Shown here: positions 44,751 to 53,845 of the stretch, in pieces
Layout of the letters: every line of letters begins with the position of its first letter
Position numbering within the stretch: position 1 is the stretch's first letter
Assembly: GCF_011398155.1 (NCBI RefSeq)
Contig: NZ_AP021888.1
Location: 2,392,001-2,456,000 of the forward strand
DNA from: Thiosulfativibrio zosterae
GTDB lineage: Bacteria > Pseudomonadota > Gammaproteobacteria > Thiomicrospirales > Thiomicrospiraceae
Reading direction: 5' to 3'
DNA: 64,000 nucleotides
Notes under the pieces: generated by a model
Database searches by the model: none
What the model saw: the letters and a program-made list of their open reading frames with translations, nothing else
What the model was told of the DNA's origin: nothing
Translations under genes and position numbers: made by a program

Positions 44751-47210
44751 CTAAATGGTAAACCCTATAACCGTCACATCATCATTTCTAATTTCATCAC
44801 CTTGATAGTCATCCAACACCGTCAACAAGTGTTGTTTTTGCGCCATCATGGTTAAATGCATTGAGTCATTGAGCGTTTGAAGATAGCGCTTACGACTGAA
44901 CGGAAAGCCTTTAGCCCCACCATTTTGGTCCAAATAACCATCAGTTGTGACATAAAACTTCATACCCTTACTGACAGATATTTCATGTTCAGTAAACTCA
45001 TAATTGGCATCCGACTTCTTATACCCAATTGAATGGCGATTGCCTTTGATTTCTTGCATGGCATTATCCTGCCAAACATGCAATGCCGTTTCGGCACCCG
45101 CAAATCGCAACAGTTTTCGCTGGCGGTCATAATATAAAATTGCGCCATCGAAGCCCGCATTACTGATGCTGTCAATGGTTTCTTGTTTGAGCAAACGTTT
45201 CAGCGTTTGGTTAAAAAGTGCCAAAACATCTTTAGGATGCACTTCACCTTGCAAATGCTTAACACTGGCCACAATTTGTTGTTCAACAGCTTTAACCAAC
45301 ATGGTGACAAACGCGCCAGGCACTCCGTGTCCTGTACAATCAATCACCATCAATAGGCATTCATCTTCGTGTCTGAGTTGGGTAAAGAAATAAATATCGC
45401 CCCCCACCAAGTCTTTAGGTTGCCACAAACAAAAATAGTCGCTGAACATCGTTTGAAATAAGTCATCCTCTGGAATCAATGCTTTTTGAATGAGAGAAGC
45501 ATATTCAATCGACTCTCGCGTGTGCCGATGAATACGCTCAACTTCTTTTTTGGCTTGTTCTAAGTCTAACAACATATTAGTGGTTGCTCTGCGACCGTCT
45601 TGCAAAGAAAGCATCTGCTTGTGCATTAAGTCTTGCAAAGATAAGCGTTCTCTTATGTCACGCGCACTTAAAATAAGCGTTTGACGCCCACCAAAGTCTG
45701 CAAAAAAATAAGAAACATCAACAGGAACTTTTGAACCGTCTGCGCAAGAGAAATGGGTTTCTTTATGAATAATGACCTCATCGGCTAGGCGCATAATCAT
45801 GCCCTGCAAATTATCCAGACTAGAATCCATCTCAATAATCGGCAAGTTCAACAATTGCCCATTTTCATACCCTAAAACTTCATAAGCGGTTTCGTCGGCA
45901 TAGCTAATCAAACCCGATTTTGGGTTAACCCAAAAAACAATATCAGGAGATTTATCAACCACAAACTCAATAAATCTTAAGCGTTGTTCGGCCCGAGCTC
46001 TGTCGTCAATATCACTTAAAACCATCAAGTAACTTTGCTGCTGATTTTGAGAAACTGAACAACAGGAAACCTCCGCCATAAAGCGTCTTTCTTGCGAGGT
46101 TTGAGCTGGCATTTTAAGCACCGAAAAATCAGATAAGTCCGTGAGTTCCGGTAAAAAACGCGCTATCGAATGATTGAGGAGATCAACATTGGCAACCTCA
46201 AGCAAAGACTTGGCCGCAGGGTTAGCAAATTCAATACAGCCCTCTTTATTAATCAGCAAAAGACCAAATGGTAACGCTGCCATCATCTGTTGGTTAAAGT
46301 GGTTATATTCATCCATTTTTTGTTGCGCTAACTGAATCTGAACCAGTCCGTCATAAAGTTCTCGCATTTCAAAATCGACCAACTCAAGGGGTTCGTTTGA
46401 CTTTTTCCCTTGAGCCAACGCTTGGGTAAACGCCAATAGTTGAGCGATGGGCATCATCAAACGCGTTCTAAGTAAGCGATTCGAATAAAGTAAGATGTAA
46501 CTGGAAAACACTAAAATTTGGAGCAATAAAATCCCTGACATTGCCCAAACCCAGTATTGGTAAAGCATTTTTTCAGTGTCGGTTCGTTGATTCACGGCAG
46601 CAATAAACTGATCAATATTGTTTTGGATTTTTTGCAGTTCATCCATATAAAGAGCGCTGAATAAAAGGTCAATCGGCAGTGTTCCTTCAGACACATCCGG
46701 CAATTTGCCTTGTGCCGTTAAATCCATGGCTTTTTCCTCTAGCGTTACAAGGGTCATGGACAATCTTTCGGCCTCTGCAATTAAAGCCAGTTCATTCGGC
46801 TTTAACTGAAAATATTCAAACCATTCTTGACTGGAAACCAAATCGCCTCGTTCGGGCAGTAACCCTGCCGTCGCCAATTGGTGCAATCGATTATCATCTA
46901 ATACCTCAGATGCAACCAACCCCTGACGCATATTGACGATGTCCCAATAGCGTTTTTTATAGAGTTCGTTATGGGTGATGACGTAACTTCTGGCAAAGTT
47001 AGTGAGTTTGGCAGAAGACTCTTTAAGCTCTAAGGCCAACATCACCGATCGAAATTGTTGATGACTGGTTGCCTCTAATTTGTTTTGAAAAAACACCAAT
47101 GCCAAAATAAGCATCAAAAACACCACTAAACCTGCAGAAACGATTGAGGTGCTTTGCTTTAGACTGTCTAAAATAGAAGAGGGTTGATGGGCACTATTCT
47201 GCGATGTCAT
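44751..47210 (-). CDS. siaA: SiaA-like membrane PP2C phosphatase with PAS domains
   Basis: An 819-residue inner-membrane protein. Helices at about 22-41 and 215-238 enclose a periplasmic helical domain; a HAMP-like segment follows, then two PAS domains (about 295-400 and 418-535), a coiled coil, and a C-terminal SpoIIE-type PP2C phosphatase domain with KDLVGGDIYFF and the metal-binding IDCTGHGVPGAF (Asp624). It is expected to dephosphorylate SiaC. It is longer than Pseudomonas SiaA, mainly through the PAS domains. Its start overlaps the end of the upstream receptor gene by 17 bases. Confidence 0.85.
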   Translation of the reverse strand: MTSQNSAHQPSSILDSLKQSTSIVSAGLVVFLMLILALVFFQNKLEATSHQQFRSVMLALELKESSAKLTNFARSYVITHNELYKKRYWDIVNMRQGLVASEVLDDNRLHQLATAGLLPERGDLVSSQEWFEYFQLKPNELALIAEAERLSMTLVTLEEKAMDLTAQGKLPDVSEGTLPIDLLFSALYMDELQKIQNNIDQFIAAVNQRTDTEKMLYQYWVWAMSGILLLQILVFSSYILLYSNRLLRTRLMMPIAQLLAFTQALAQGKKSNEPLELVDFEMRELYDGLVQIQLAQQKMDEYNHFNQQMMAALPFGLLLINKEGCIEFANPAAKSLLEVANVDLLNHSIARFLPELTDLSDFSVLKMPAQTSQERRFMAEVSCCSVSQNQQQSYLMVLSDIDDRARAEQRLRFIEFVVDKSPDIVFWVNPKSGLISYADETAYEVLGYENGQLLNLPIIEMDSSLDNLQGMIMRLADEVIIHKETHFSCADGSKVPVDVSYFFADFGGRQTLILSARDIRERLSLQDLMHKQMLSLQDGRRATTNMLLDLEQAKKEVERIHRHTRESIEYASLIQKALIPEDDLFQTMFSDYFCLWQPKDLVGGDIYFFTQLRHEDECLLMVIDCTGHGVPGAFVTMLVKAVEQQIVASVKHLQGEVHPKDVLALFNQTLKRLLKQETIDSISNAGFDGAILYYDRQRKLLRFAGAETALHVWQDNAMQEIKGNRHSIGYKKSDANYEFTEHEISVSKGMKFYVTTDGYLDQNGGAKGFPFSRKRYLQTLNDSMHLTMMAQKQHLLTVLDDYQGDEIRNDDVTVIGFTI

Positions 47211-49614
47211 ACAAAGCCTCTTTACCTGATGCCACTAACAGCGCATTAATTTGTTGTTTAAGTTCAATCATTTTCAACTCACGCCCAACGGCAACATCGG
47301 TAAAGCGTGTCAATTCTTCCATCTGCGCTTCAATCTGCTGTTGAATACGCTGTTTTTCACTGATGTCCTTAAAGACAATAACAATCCCATCCCAACCCTT
47401 GTCGGTTTTCATGGGAATAGACTCAATTTCGGCCACAAACTTTTCACCCGATTGGCGCGCAAGGGTAATTTGTGCGGTGCGTTTTTCGCCATATACCAAG
47501 GCATGAGTCACCCCAACCTCCAACATGGCCTGAGTATCTTTGCCAAAAAGAGCGTCTGCGACCTGCTTGCCAATTAAAACCTCCACAGATTCATAACCCA
47601 ACAAAGTGGTGGCGGCAGGATTGGCAAAGGTAATCATGCCCTGCTCATCTACCCCTAAAATACCATCATCCACTGCCTCAATTAAAAGGCGCATTCGCAA
47701 CTCTGTTTCAATCGCCAACTCTTCCACTTGTTTGCGCACCAACAAATCAATCGAAAAACGTAAAGCGATTGACAGCTCTCTAATGACATTCTTTAAATAT
47801 TCTCGTTGCTCATCATTCAAAGGGTCTGACAGTCCCAATTCCAAAACACCACAAGAACTTTCACCATAAGCAATCGGCAATAACAAAGCACTTTTAAGTG
47901 AGGCATGCTGCTCAGATAAGTGAGCCGATTCAACGCTCCAAGGATTATGGACATCCACAGGCACTTCTTTGGTCATAATTTTTTGAATTAACATTTGCTT
48001 GTCAGATGACAGCAGATGTGACGCAGATTGTGCCCCCACATTTGACAAAACCTGCAAGCCGTCGTTGGGCAAAATACTGTAAATACTGGCTAAAGGAACT
48101 TCTAAGAACAGCATAATTTCTGCCAGTGCCAACTCCGCCAAACTAAAAGGCGACTCACTTGATTTGATGGCCGACAAAAATCGGGCGTTAGCATCCACCA
48201 AACGTAATTCGGATTCTAATTTCAGGGCAGCAAAATGCTTTTCCGTTTCATCTTGCATTAAAGACACATAGCCGGTTAAAGATTTTTGGTCGTCAAAAAC
48301 CGGCGAAATCGTTAGGTCTGCCCAAAATGCCGAGTCATCCTGACGACGATCAACCAGTTGCCCGCGCCAAGTTTGTCCAGACCTTAAACTGTTTTTTAAA
48401 TCCTTACGAATGTCTACATCAGTTAAATCACTACTCAACACCGAAGGTTTTTTACCAATCAATCTGTCTGCAGAATAACCCGTGATGCGTTCTAAAGCTG
48501 CATTTACCCATCTTATGTTTTGCTGGCTATCGGTCATCATAACGCCCGTCGGGCTGTTCACAATCGCACTGCTTAGCATGCTTAGACGATGACGCACTTC
48601 TTTTTGCTGACGGAATTGTTGATATTGCCAAGTTGCCAACCAACCCAGTAAACCAAAGATTACAAAGGCAATCGCAAGAATGATTGCTCTAGCCTTAGCA
48701 CTCACAAATTGACCTTGCGGCTCTAACATCAACAAATGCCAAGCACCATTCACGTCCGCCAAATCCACCGTTTGGCTTTTGGCTAGATACATCTGCTCAC
48801 CCCACAAAATACTTTGGGTAAATGCATGACTTTGCTCTGCTTGAAGATTTGGATTGGGAGCCCAGGAAAAAGGCAAATAGGCAATTTTATTCTTATCAAA
48901 ATAGTTACCAAATTGTTTTAATTTTTTAATGGCATCAACTTGTTCTGGCGTGACCTCACTTGAAAGGTGATACAGATATTGTAAATTTGTGGCACTAAAA
49001 ACAATGCCTTGTGGTGATAAGAGAAATGCCTCACCGCGTTGATAAGACTTTAACAAGCTATCGATAAAACCAACACCTTGCTTAATCATAACAACCCCTA
49101 AAACAGCTGAAGTATGCGAGGTTGTTTGATAGATGGGGGCTGCATAATAAATGCCACGCGTGTTGGATTTACTCCCAACCGCTGGATAAATGCTAATAGA
49201 ACCTTGAATAGCTTGTTTAAAATAGGGTCTAAAATCAACCCGGTAACCAGTTCGCCCCTTGCCCTTAATGCTTTGCTGCGCAACAATCATCCCCATGCTG
49301 TCAATCGCATAGGCGCCTTGCGCTAAAAACATATCGCGAATGACTTCAAGATGCTCTATGGTTTGATCGGAGTTTTCAGGCACCCGCTTTTGCACCTGCT
49401 GCTTGATATGATGATCCGCCAGCCCCAAAGTTCGTAAAGCACCGAAACCTTGATAACCCAAAGTAACCGTTTCCAGTTGACGACCAAAATCTTCACTCAA
49501 CTGGTCCAGCTTTTCGGTCTGTTGCTGGTCTTTTTCAGTTTGAAAAATATCCAACACACCCAGCGTTAAAACCGTTCCTAAACAAGCAAAAACCAAACTG
49601 AAAAGCCAATTCAT
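47194..49614 (-). CDS. Cache/PAS/GAF/PAS receptor lacking an output domain
   Basis: An 806-residue membrane receptor. A helix at about 3-21 and another at about 306-328 enclose a double-Cache-like periplasmic domain (FRPYFKQAIQGSISIYPAVGSKS region around 110-135). Inside, a PAS (about 345-460), a GAF (about 480-620) and a second PAS (about 635-745) follow, then a coiled coil with VGRELKMIELKQQIN. Such a coiled coil usually leads into a histidine kinase, but here the protein ends with no catalytic domain. It overlaps siaA by 17 bases, so it probably hands its signal to the phosphatase. The ligand is unknown. Confidence 0.82.
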   Translation of the reverse strand: MNWLFSLVFACLGTVLTLGVLDIFQTEKDQQQTEKLDQLSEDFGRQLETVTLGYQGFGALRTLGLADHHIKQQVQKRVPENSDQTIEHLEVIRDMFLAQGAYAIDSMGMIVAQQSIKGKGRTGYRVDFRPYFKQAIQGSISIYPAVGSKSNTRGIYYAAPIYQTTSHTSAVLGVVMIKQGVGFIDSLLKSYQRGEAFLLSPQGIVFSATNLQYLYHLSSEVTPEQVDAIKKLKQFGNYFDKNKIAYLPFSWAPNPNLQAEQSHAFTQSILWGEQMYLAKSQTVDLADVNGAWHLLMLEPQGQFVSAKARAIILAIAFVIFGLLGWLATWQYQQFRQQKEVRHRLSMLSSAIVNSPTGVMMTDSQQNIRWVNAALERITGYSADRLIGKKPSVLSSDLTDVDIRKDLKNSLRSGQTWRGQLVDRRQDDSAFWADLTISPVFDDQKSLTGYVSLMQDETEKHFAALKLESELRLVDANARFLSAIKSSESPFSLAELALAEIMLFLEVPLASIYSILPNDGLQVLSNVGAQSASHLLSSDKQMLIQKIMTKEVPVDVHNPWSVESAHLSEQHASLKSALLLPIAYGESSCGVLELGLSDPLNDEQREYLKNVIRELSIALRFSIDLLVRKQVEELAIETELRMRLLIEAVDDGILGVDEQGMITFANPAATTLLGYESVEVLIGKQVADALFGKDTQAMLEVGVTHALVYGEKRTAQITLARQSGEKFVAEIESIPMKTDKGWDGIVIVFKDISEKQRIQQQIEAQMEELTRFTDVAVGRELKMIELKQQINALLVASGKEALYDIAE

Positions 49615-49920
49615 TCTAAATTCCGCAAGGTAACTTCCCTAAAAATCATTAAAAGACCAATCGTCATTCTAGCACTTGTCGTAAGGTTGTTTGATTAGAA
49701 AAATTTTATCAATTCATTCGTATTTATTCGGTAAGTATCCTTTTCAAAAAACTCAATGCTTCTTAAGACGCTGCTTTTAAAGGTTAACAAACCTAAAAAC
49801 TTCCACAGCGCAACACAATTCCTTTTGTACCTTTCATAAATTATTTCTATCAAGTTACATCTATTTATCCCTACTCTAAGTGCTAGAATCCCTAATTATT
49901 TAATTCTGGAAACCTCTCCA
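49615..49920. other. 306-base divergent intergenic region
   Basis: AT-rich region between the signalling operon and the Clp-FtsH gene. TAGAAT at 49884 may be a -10 box for the latter; no -35 at a normal distance was found. Nothing coding was seen. Confidence 0.4.
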
Positions 49921-52689
49921 ATGCGCAAGTTGCTGCTCACAGCCAAGTGGTTCGCTCAACAAAACCAAGCCTCTGAAATTCAAATCTCTCATTTAAAACA
50001 AGCGCTCAGCCAACTTGATATCATTGATCACAAAGCCTCTGAAAAACTCCAAACCTTGTTTAAAGCGCAACAAGTCACCTGGCCAGAGCCAGCAACCTCA
50101 CCAGAACAACCTGATTTAGATGCCGTTGCCAGCCAACCGAGAATCCCTTATCAAGATGCTGTCCACCAAATGGTTTTGCAACTCGAAGCCTTAGGATTTG
50201 GGCTTTCAAAGGTCATCAGTGAGCAACGCACCGCTGCACCTCAAGCAGGCAAGCACTTGCAAGCCCTGACTGAAGTAGCCGAAGTTAAAGCCCTGCTCAG
50301 CAGCAAAGTCTTTGACCAAGAAATGGCGGTAGAAGCCATTTCAGATGCGGTGATGCAAATGAGCTGGCAAGGCATCGCCAATCGACCTAGAGCCAGTTTT
50401 TTCTTTCTAGGGCCGCCTGCCACAGGTAAAACCTATCTTGCCCAACTGCTCGGGCAAGGTTTACAAGGTTATGCCTTTAAAGCGTTTGATATGACGCAAT
50501 ATGTGTCAGAAGAAGAAGGCTTTGGACTCACAGGCTTGCGCAAAGGTTACGCCAATGCGGGTGTAGGCACTTTAACCGAGTTTGTCAAACACAACCCCAA
50601 AAGCATTTTGGTGTTTGATGAGGTAGAAAAAACGCATACTCGCGTGCAATCGAGTTTATTGCGTCTGTTCTCAGAAGGTTTTCTGCAAGACGCTTTTTCC
50701 AATGAAGATATCGATTTTCGCCAAACCTTAGTCATTTTCACCTCTAATTTGGGCTCGGAACTTTATAGTAATAAAACCTTTGTCAGTCAGTTACAACAGC
50801 AACCCCATCAAGCCCGTGAAACGCTATTAGAAGTTATTCGCCGTGAAAAGAAAGTTGAGAAGGGTCACGAGGTCAATGCCATCTCGCCTGAAATGTTGTC
50901 GCGTATTTCACAGGGTAGCATTATTCTGTTTAACCGTTTGAGCCTAGCAGGTTTAACACGCATTGCCGAAAACCAAGTCAAACAAGACATTCAGCGTTTT
51001 GAAAAGGCAATGGGACTAGCGCTAAAAAACCCACAAAGCCTAGCTTTAGCGCAGATGGTGGTCTTGTCCTTTGCGCCTAGCTTTGATGTTCGCGCGCTGA
51101 AAGCTCGCACGGCGGATTTAATCATCGACCCGATCACCGATTATCTGCTCGACAATCCTGGCATTGAATTGACTCAACTCGCTATTGGTTTAGACAGTGA
51201 TGTATTAGCCTTTTTAGAGACCCATCAACCCCTTGATAGCTTGATTAAACAACTCACCCACAAGCACCAGCGCTTGAGCACAACCTTTGAAATACAACAG
51301 TCAGGCAAGCAACTGCATTTGGTTTTTAAGCATCCGCAGATAGAAAAACTGTCGCGCGGTGATGACTATGGCGATGCTTCTGGTATTCAAGTGGCACTGC
51401 CAGAAGTGAGTTTTGTCGATATTGCGGGCCATGATGTGATTAAGCGCCGTTTAAAAGAAGTGATTGACCAAATCCACCAAACCGAAAAACTCAAATCCTT
51501 AGGCGTAAGTTTGCCTAAGGGTATGTTGCTGTACGGCCCACCTGGCACCGGTAAAACCCTATTAGCAAAAGCGTTTTCAAATGAAGCGGGTTTGCCCTTT
51601 ATTGCTTGCTCGGGCAACGACCTGCTGAGCGAAGGGTTTATCAAAAAACTCTTTAGCCGTGCGCGCGAATATGCCCCTGCCTTGATTTTTATAGATGAAA
51701 TAGATGCCTTGCCCAAACGCGGTAAAGCGGGCGCCTATGCTGATGCGTTGGTGAATCGTTTACTGGTAGAGCTCGATGGCTTTAGCAAAAATGGCGATGA
51801 TATTTTTGTGATGGCGGCGACGAATCGTAAAGACAAAATCGACAGTGCCATTGTGCGTTCGGGGCGTATAGATTTGCATTTAGAAGTGCCGCACTTAGAT
51901 AAGGGTGCGCGCCGCTGGTTCTTGGAAAAGTTTTTGAACCATCCTAACTTTGCGCCCGACATCAATATCGATCGTTTACTGACTTTTACAGCCGGTTTAT
52001 CCGGTGCGGATATGCAAAAAATTCACCGTGAATCGGTGCTGGAATCGATTCGCCAAAACATTGATATTATTCCTGAAAGTTTGGTGCTAGAACAAATCAA
52101 CACCCTTAAATATGGCCAACCACTCAGCTTGGCAGAAAGTGATCAGCGTCTCAAAGAAACGGCTTATCACGAAGCAGGTCATGCGGTGATTTCGATGGTT
52201 TTGTTACCAGAACGCAAAATTGAACAACTCACCGTCGTGCCTAGAAGCAATGCTTTAGGCATGGTTTCGTTTGATGTGGAAGAAGCCGTCGACTACCACA
52301 AAGATTATCTCTTTAACCTAACCTGTGTTGCCTTAGCCGGACGGGTTGCGCAAGTCAAAGCCACAGGGCCCAAAGGGCTTGACTCTGGCGCATCTGGCGA
52401 CCTAAGACAAGCCATGCGTTATGCTTATTTAGCCATCGCTGAATGGGGCATGAGTGATGCGTTGCCCAACATAAGTCCTGCGGCGCTGCGACAGCAAACT
52501 CAGCAAGATTGGTTTGTGCAAGAAACTGAGGCGCAAATTCGCCAATGGATGGCCGATGCCACCCTGAAAACCCAATCCTTGGTTGAACAATATATGCCCG
52601 CAATCGAAGCCATTACCCAAGATGTGTTGCAAAAAGAAATTTTAGATGCAGCGCAACTACAAACCCACCTTTCCAACTCAGCTCACTAA
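49921..52689 (+). CDS. ClpA-type AAA / FtsH-type AAA / M41 protease fusion
   Basis: A 922-residue soluble protein with an unusual order. Residues 1-140 are helical, with a short Clp-N-like start. A ClpA/B D2-type AAA module follows with Walker A GPPATGKT (164-171) and Walker B FDEVEK (Asp233-Glu234). A linker leads to an FtsH-like AAA with Walker A GPPGTGKT (539-546), Walker B FIDEIDAL (Asp592-Glu593) and SGRIDLHL, and then to an M41 zinc peptidase with HEAGH (750-754) and the third ligand Asp827 in SGDLRQAM. All catalytic residues are intact. Unlike FtsH, no membrane helix is present. It should be an ATP-driven protease with two motors; substrates are unknown. Two YbjN-like proteins and a membrane protein follow in the same direction. 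Confidence 0.88.
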   Translation: MRKLLLTAKWFAQQNQASEIQISHLKQALSQLDIIDHKASEKLQTLFKAQQVTWPEPATSPEQPDLDAVASQPRIPYQDAVHQMVLQLEALGFGLSKVISEQRTAAPQAGKHLQALTEVAEVKALLSSKVFDQEMAVEAISDAVMQMSWQGIANRPRASFFFLGPPATGKTYLAQLLGQGLQGYAFKAFDMTQYVSEEEGFGLTGLRKGYANAGVGTLTEFVKHNPKSILVFDEVEKTHTRVQSSLLRLFSEGFLQDAFSNEDIDFRQTLVIFTSNLGSELYSNKTFVSQLQQQPHQARETLLEVIRREKKVEKGHEVNAISPEMLSRISQGSIILFNRLSLAGLTRIAENQVKQDIQRFEKAMGLALKNPQSLALAQMVVLSFAPSFDVRALKARTADLIIDPITDYLLDNPGIELTQLAIGLDSDVLAFLETHQPLDSLIKQLTHKHQRLSTTFEIQQSGKQLHLVFKHPQIEKLSRGDDYGDASGIQVALPEVSFVDIAGHDVIKRRLKEVIDQIHQTEKLKSLGVSLPKGMLLYGPPGTGKTLLAKAFSNEAGLPFIACSGNDLLSEGFIKKLFSRAREYAPALIFIDEIDALPKRGKAGAYADALVNRLLVELDGFSKNGDDIFVMAATNRKDKIDSAIVRSGRIDLHLEVPHLDKGARRWFLEKFLNHPNFAPDINIDRLLTFTAGLSGADMQKIHRESVLESIRQNIDIIPESLVLEQINTLKYGQPLSLAESDQRLKETAYHEAGHAVISMVLLPERKIEQLTVVPRSNALGMVSFDVEEAVDYHKDYLFNLTCVALAGRVAQVKATGPKGLDSGASGDLRQAMRYAYLAIAEWGMSDALPNISPAALRQQTQQDWFVQETEAQIRQWMADATLKTQSLVEQYMPAIEAITQDVLQKEILDAAQLQTHLSNSAH

Positions 52690-52698
52690 GGAGCCCCT

Positions 52699-53211
52699 AT
52701 GTCCATAGAACAAAGCCTTATCAAATCTTACTTAGACGAAATTGGTGTTAATTACCACGAAAAAGACGAAGACACCATTGTGTTTCCTTATACAGGTGAT
52801 GAAGATTCAAAAATCATGGTGGTTTGCCGCATTATGGAAGACGGTGAATACTTTAAAATGCACACCATTAAACACCTAGACGACCTGATGGACAATGTGG
52901 CTGATGATAAGAAAAATGCCCTTAAAGATTGGATGCTCTATGAAAACTATAAAACCAAAACTGGTTCTTGGGAATATGATCCATCGGATAACGACATCCA
53001 CTTTTCTGTGGAATACCCCATTGAAGATGGCTCTTTAACCATGAAGCAATTCACGCGTGGTTTTGCCGTTGTGATTAAGTCTGCAGACAAAATCCCAGAA
53101 ATGAAAAAAATCTTGGGCTTAGTCTCAGGTGAAGTGGACGAAAAAGAACGCAAACGCCAAGAGTTATTGCGTCAATTACAAGAATTAGAAAGTGGCTCTG
53201 GCAGCATCTAA
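52699..53211 (+). CDS. YbjN-like small acidic protein 1
   Basis: A 170-residue soluble acidic protein. The pattern of strands and helices (IVFPYTGDEDSKIMVVCRI, WEYDPSDNDIHFSVEYPIEDGSLT) resembles the YbjN / type III chaperone-like fold, which is judged by pattern only. The motif PIEDGSLTMKQ recurs as PIEDGSFTAKQ in the protein encoded two genes on, so the two are probably paralogues. The last 25 residues are charged and helical and end in a glycine/serine tail. The gene starts 9 bases after the protease stop with a strong AAGGAG, which suggests a role as substrate adaptor or target of the protease; this is inference. Confidence 0.7.
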   Translation: MSIEQSLIKSYLDEIGVNYHEKDEDTIVFPYTGDEDSKIMVVCRIMEDGEYFKMHTIKHLDDLMDNVADDKKNALKDWMLYENYKTKTGSWEYDPSDNDIHFSVEYPIEDGSLTMKQFTRGFAVVIKSADKIPEMKKILGLVSGEVDEKERKRQELLRQLQELESGSGSI

Positions 53212-53231
53212 TCATTAAGATTTACCCTCTA

Positions 53232-53257
53232 AAACCTTTGCTTGCAAAGGTTTTTTT
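53232..53257 (+). terminator. Terminator inside the protease cluster
   Basis: AACCTTTG and CAAAGGTT pair around CTTG and are followed by seven T, between the two YbjN-like genes. It could attenuate expression of the downstream genes or close the first unit. Confidence 0.82.
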
Positions 53258-53272
53258 GTTCAGGAGAACCCC

Positions 53273-53845
53273 ATGGCAATTTCACTCGCCGATGTTCAGG
53301 CGCATATGGACGGCTTAAGCTGGAAATACAAAAGTAACCCAAAAGATGGTTCTAAAACCGATGGACACTTGGTCACCGGTTTTCCCACCGAAACCTATCA
53401 AGACAAAGATGGTGACAACTATTTAAGTATTGCCATTGCAGTCGATGAAAATGGCGAGCGCATTCGCTTTATGACCCCAGCCCTTTATAACTGCAAACAT
53501 CCGCAATATCGCAAAGCCTTTTTTGAAGTGGCCATGAGCAAAGCCTTGTCACTCAAACTGTGTCATTTTGATTATGACCACAGCGATGGTGAAATACGCA
53601 TGATCAATGAAATTCCCATTGAAGACGGAAGCTTTACCGCCAAGCAACTCGAACGGATAATTCGTGCCATGGTGCGTCTTGCCGATAATAACCACGAAGA
53701 TTTATATGCCGCCATCACCACGGGTGCGTTGCCGATGTTAGATTACAAAACCGACATCGCTCATGAAGTCAGCCAAATGAGCACCGATGATCAACTGGAA
53801 CTGCTTGTTGAAATCAAGAAACGCCGCCGAGGAGCCCAATCATGA
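53273..53845 (+). CDS. YbjN-like small protein 2
   Basis: A 190-residue soluble protein. The core (YLSIAIAVDENGERIRFMTPALYNC, then FDYDHSDGEIRMINEIPIEDGSFT) follows the same layout as the preceding protein, including the shared PIEDGS motif, so a common fold is likely. The C-terminal 35 residues form a charged helix (SQMSTDDQLELLVEIKKRRR). AGGAG precedes the ATG. Its stop overlaps the next start by four bases. Function unknown. Confidence 0.68.
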   Translation: MAISLADVQAHMDGLSWKYKSNPKDGSKTDGHLVTGFPTETYQDKDGDNYLSIAIAVDENGERIRFMTPALYNCKHPQYRKAFFEVAMSKALSLKLCHFDYDHSDGEIRMINEIPIEDGSFTAKQLERIIRAMVRLADNNHEDLYAAITTGALPMLDYKTDIAHEVSQMSTDDQLELLVEIKKRRRGAQS

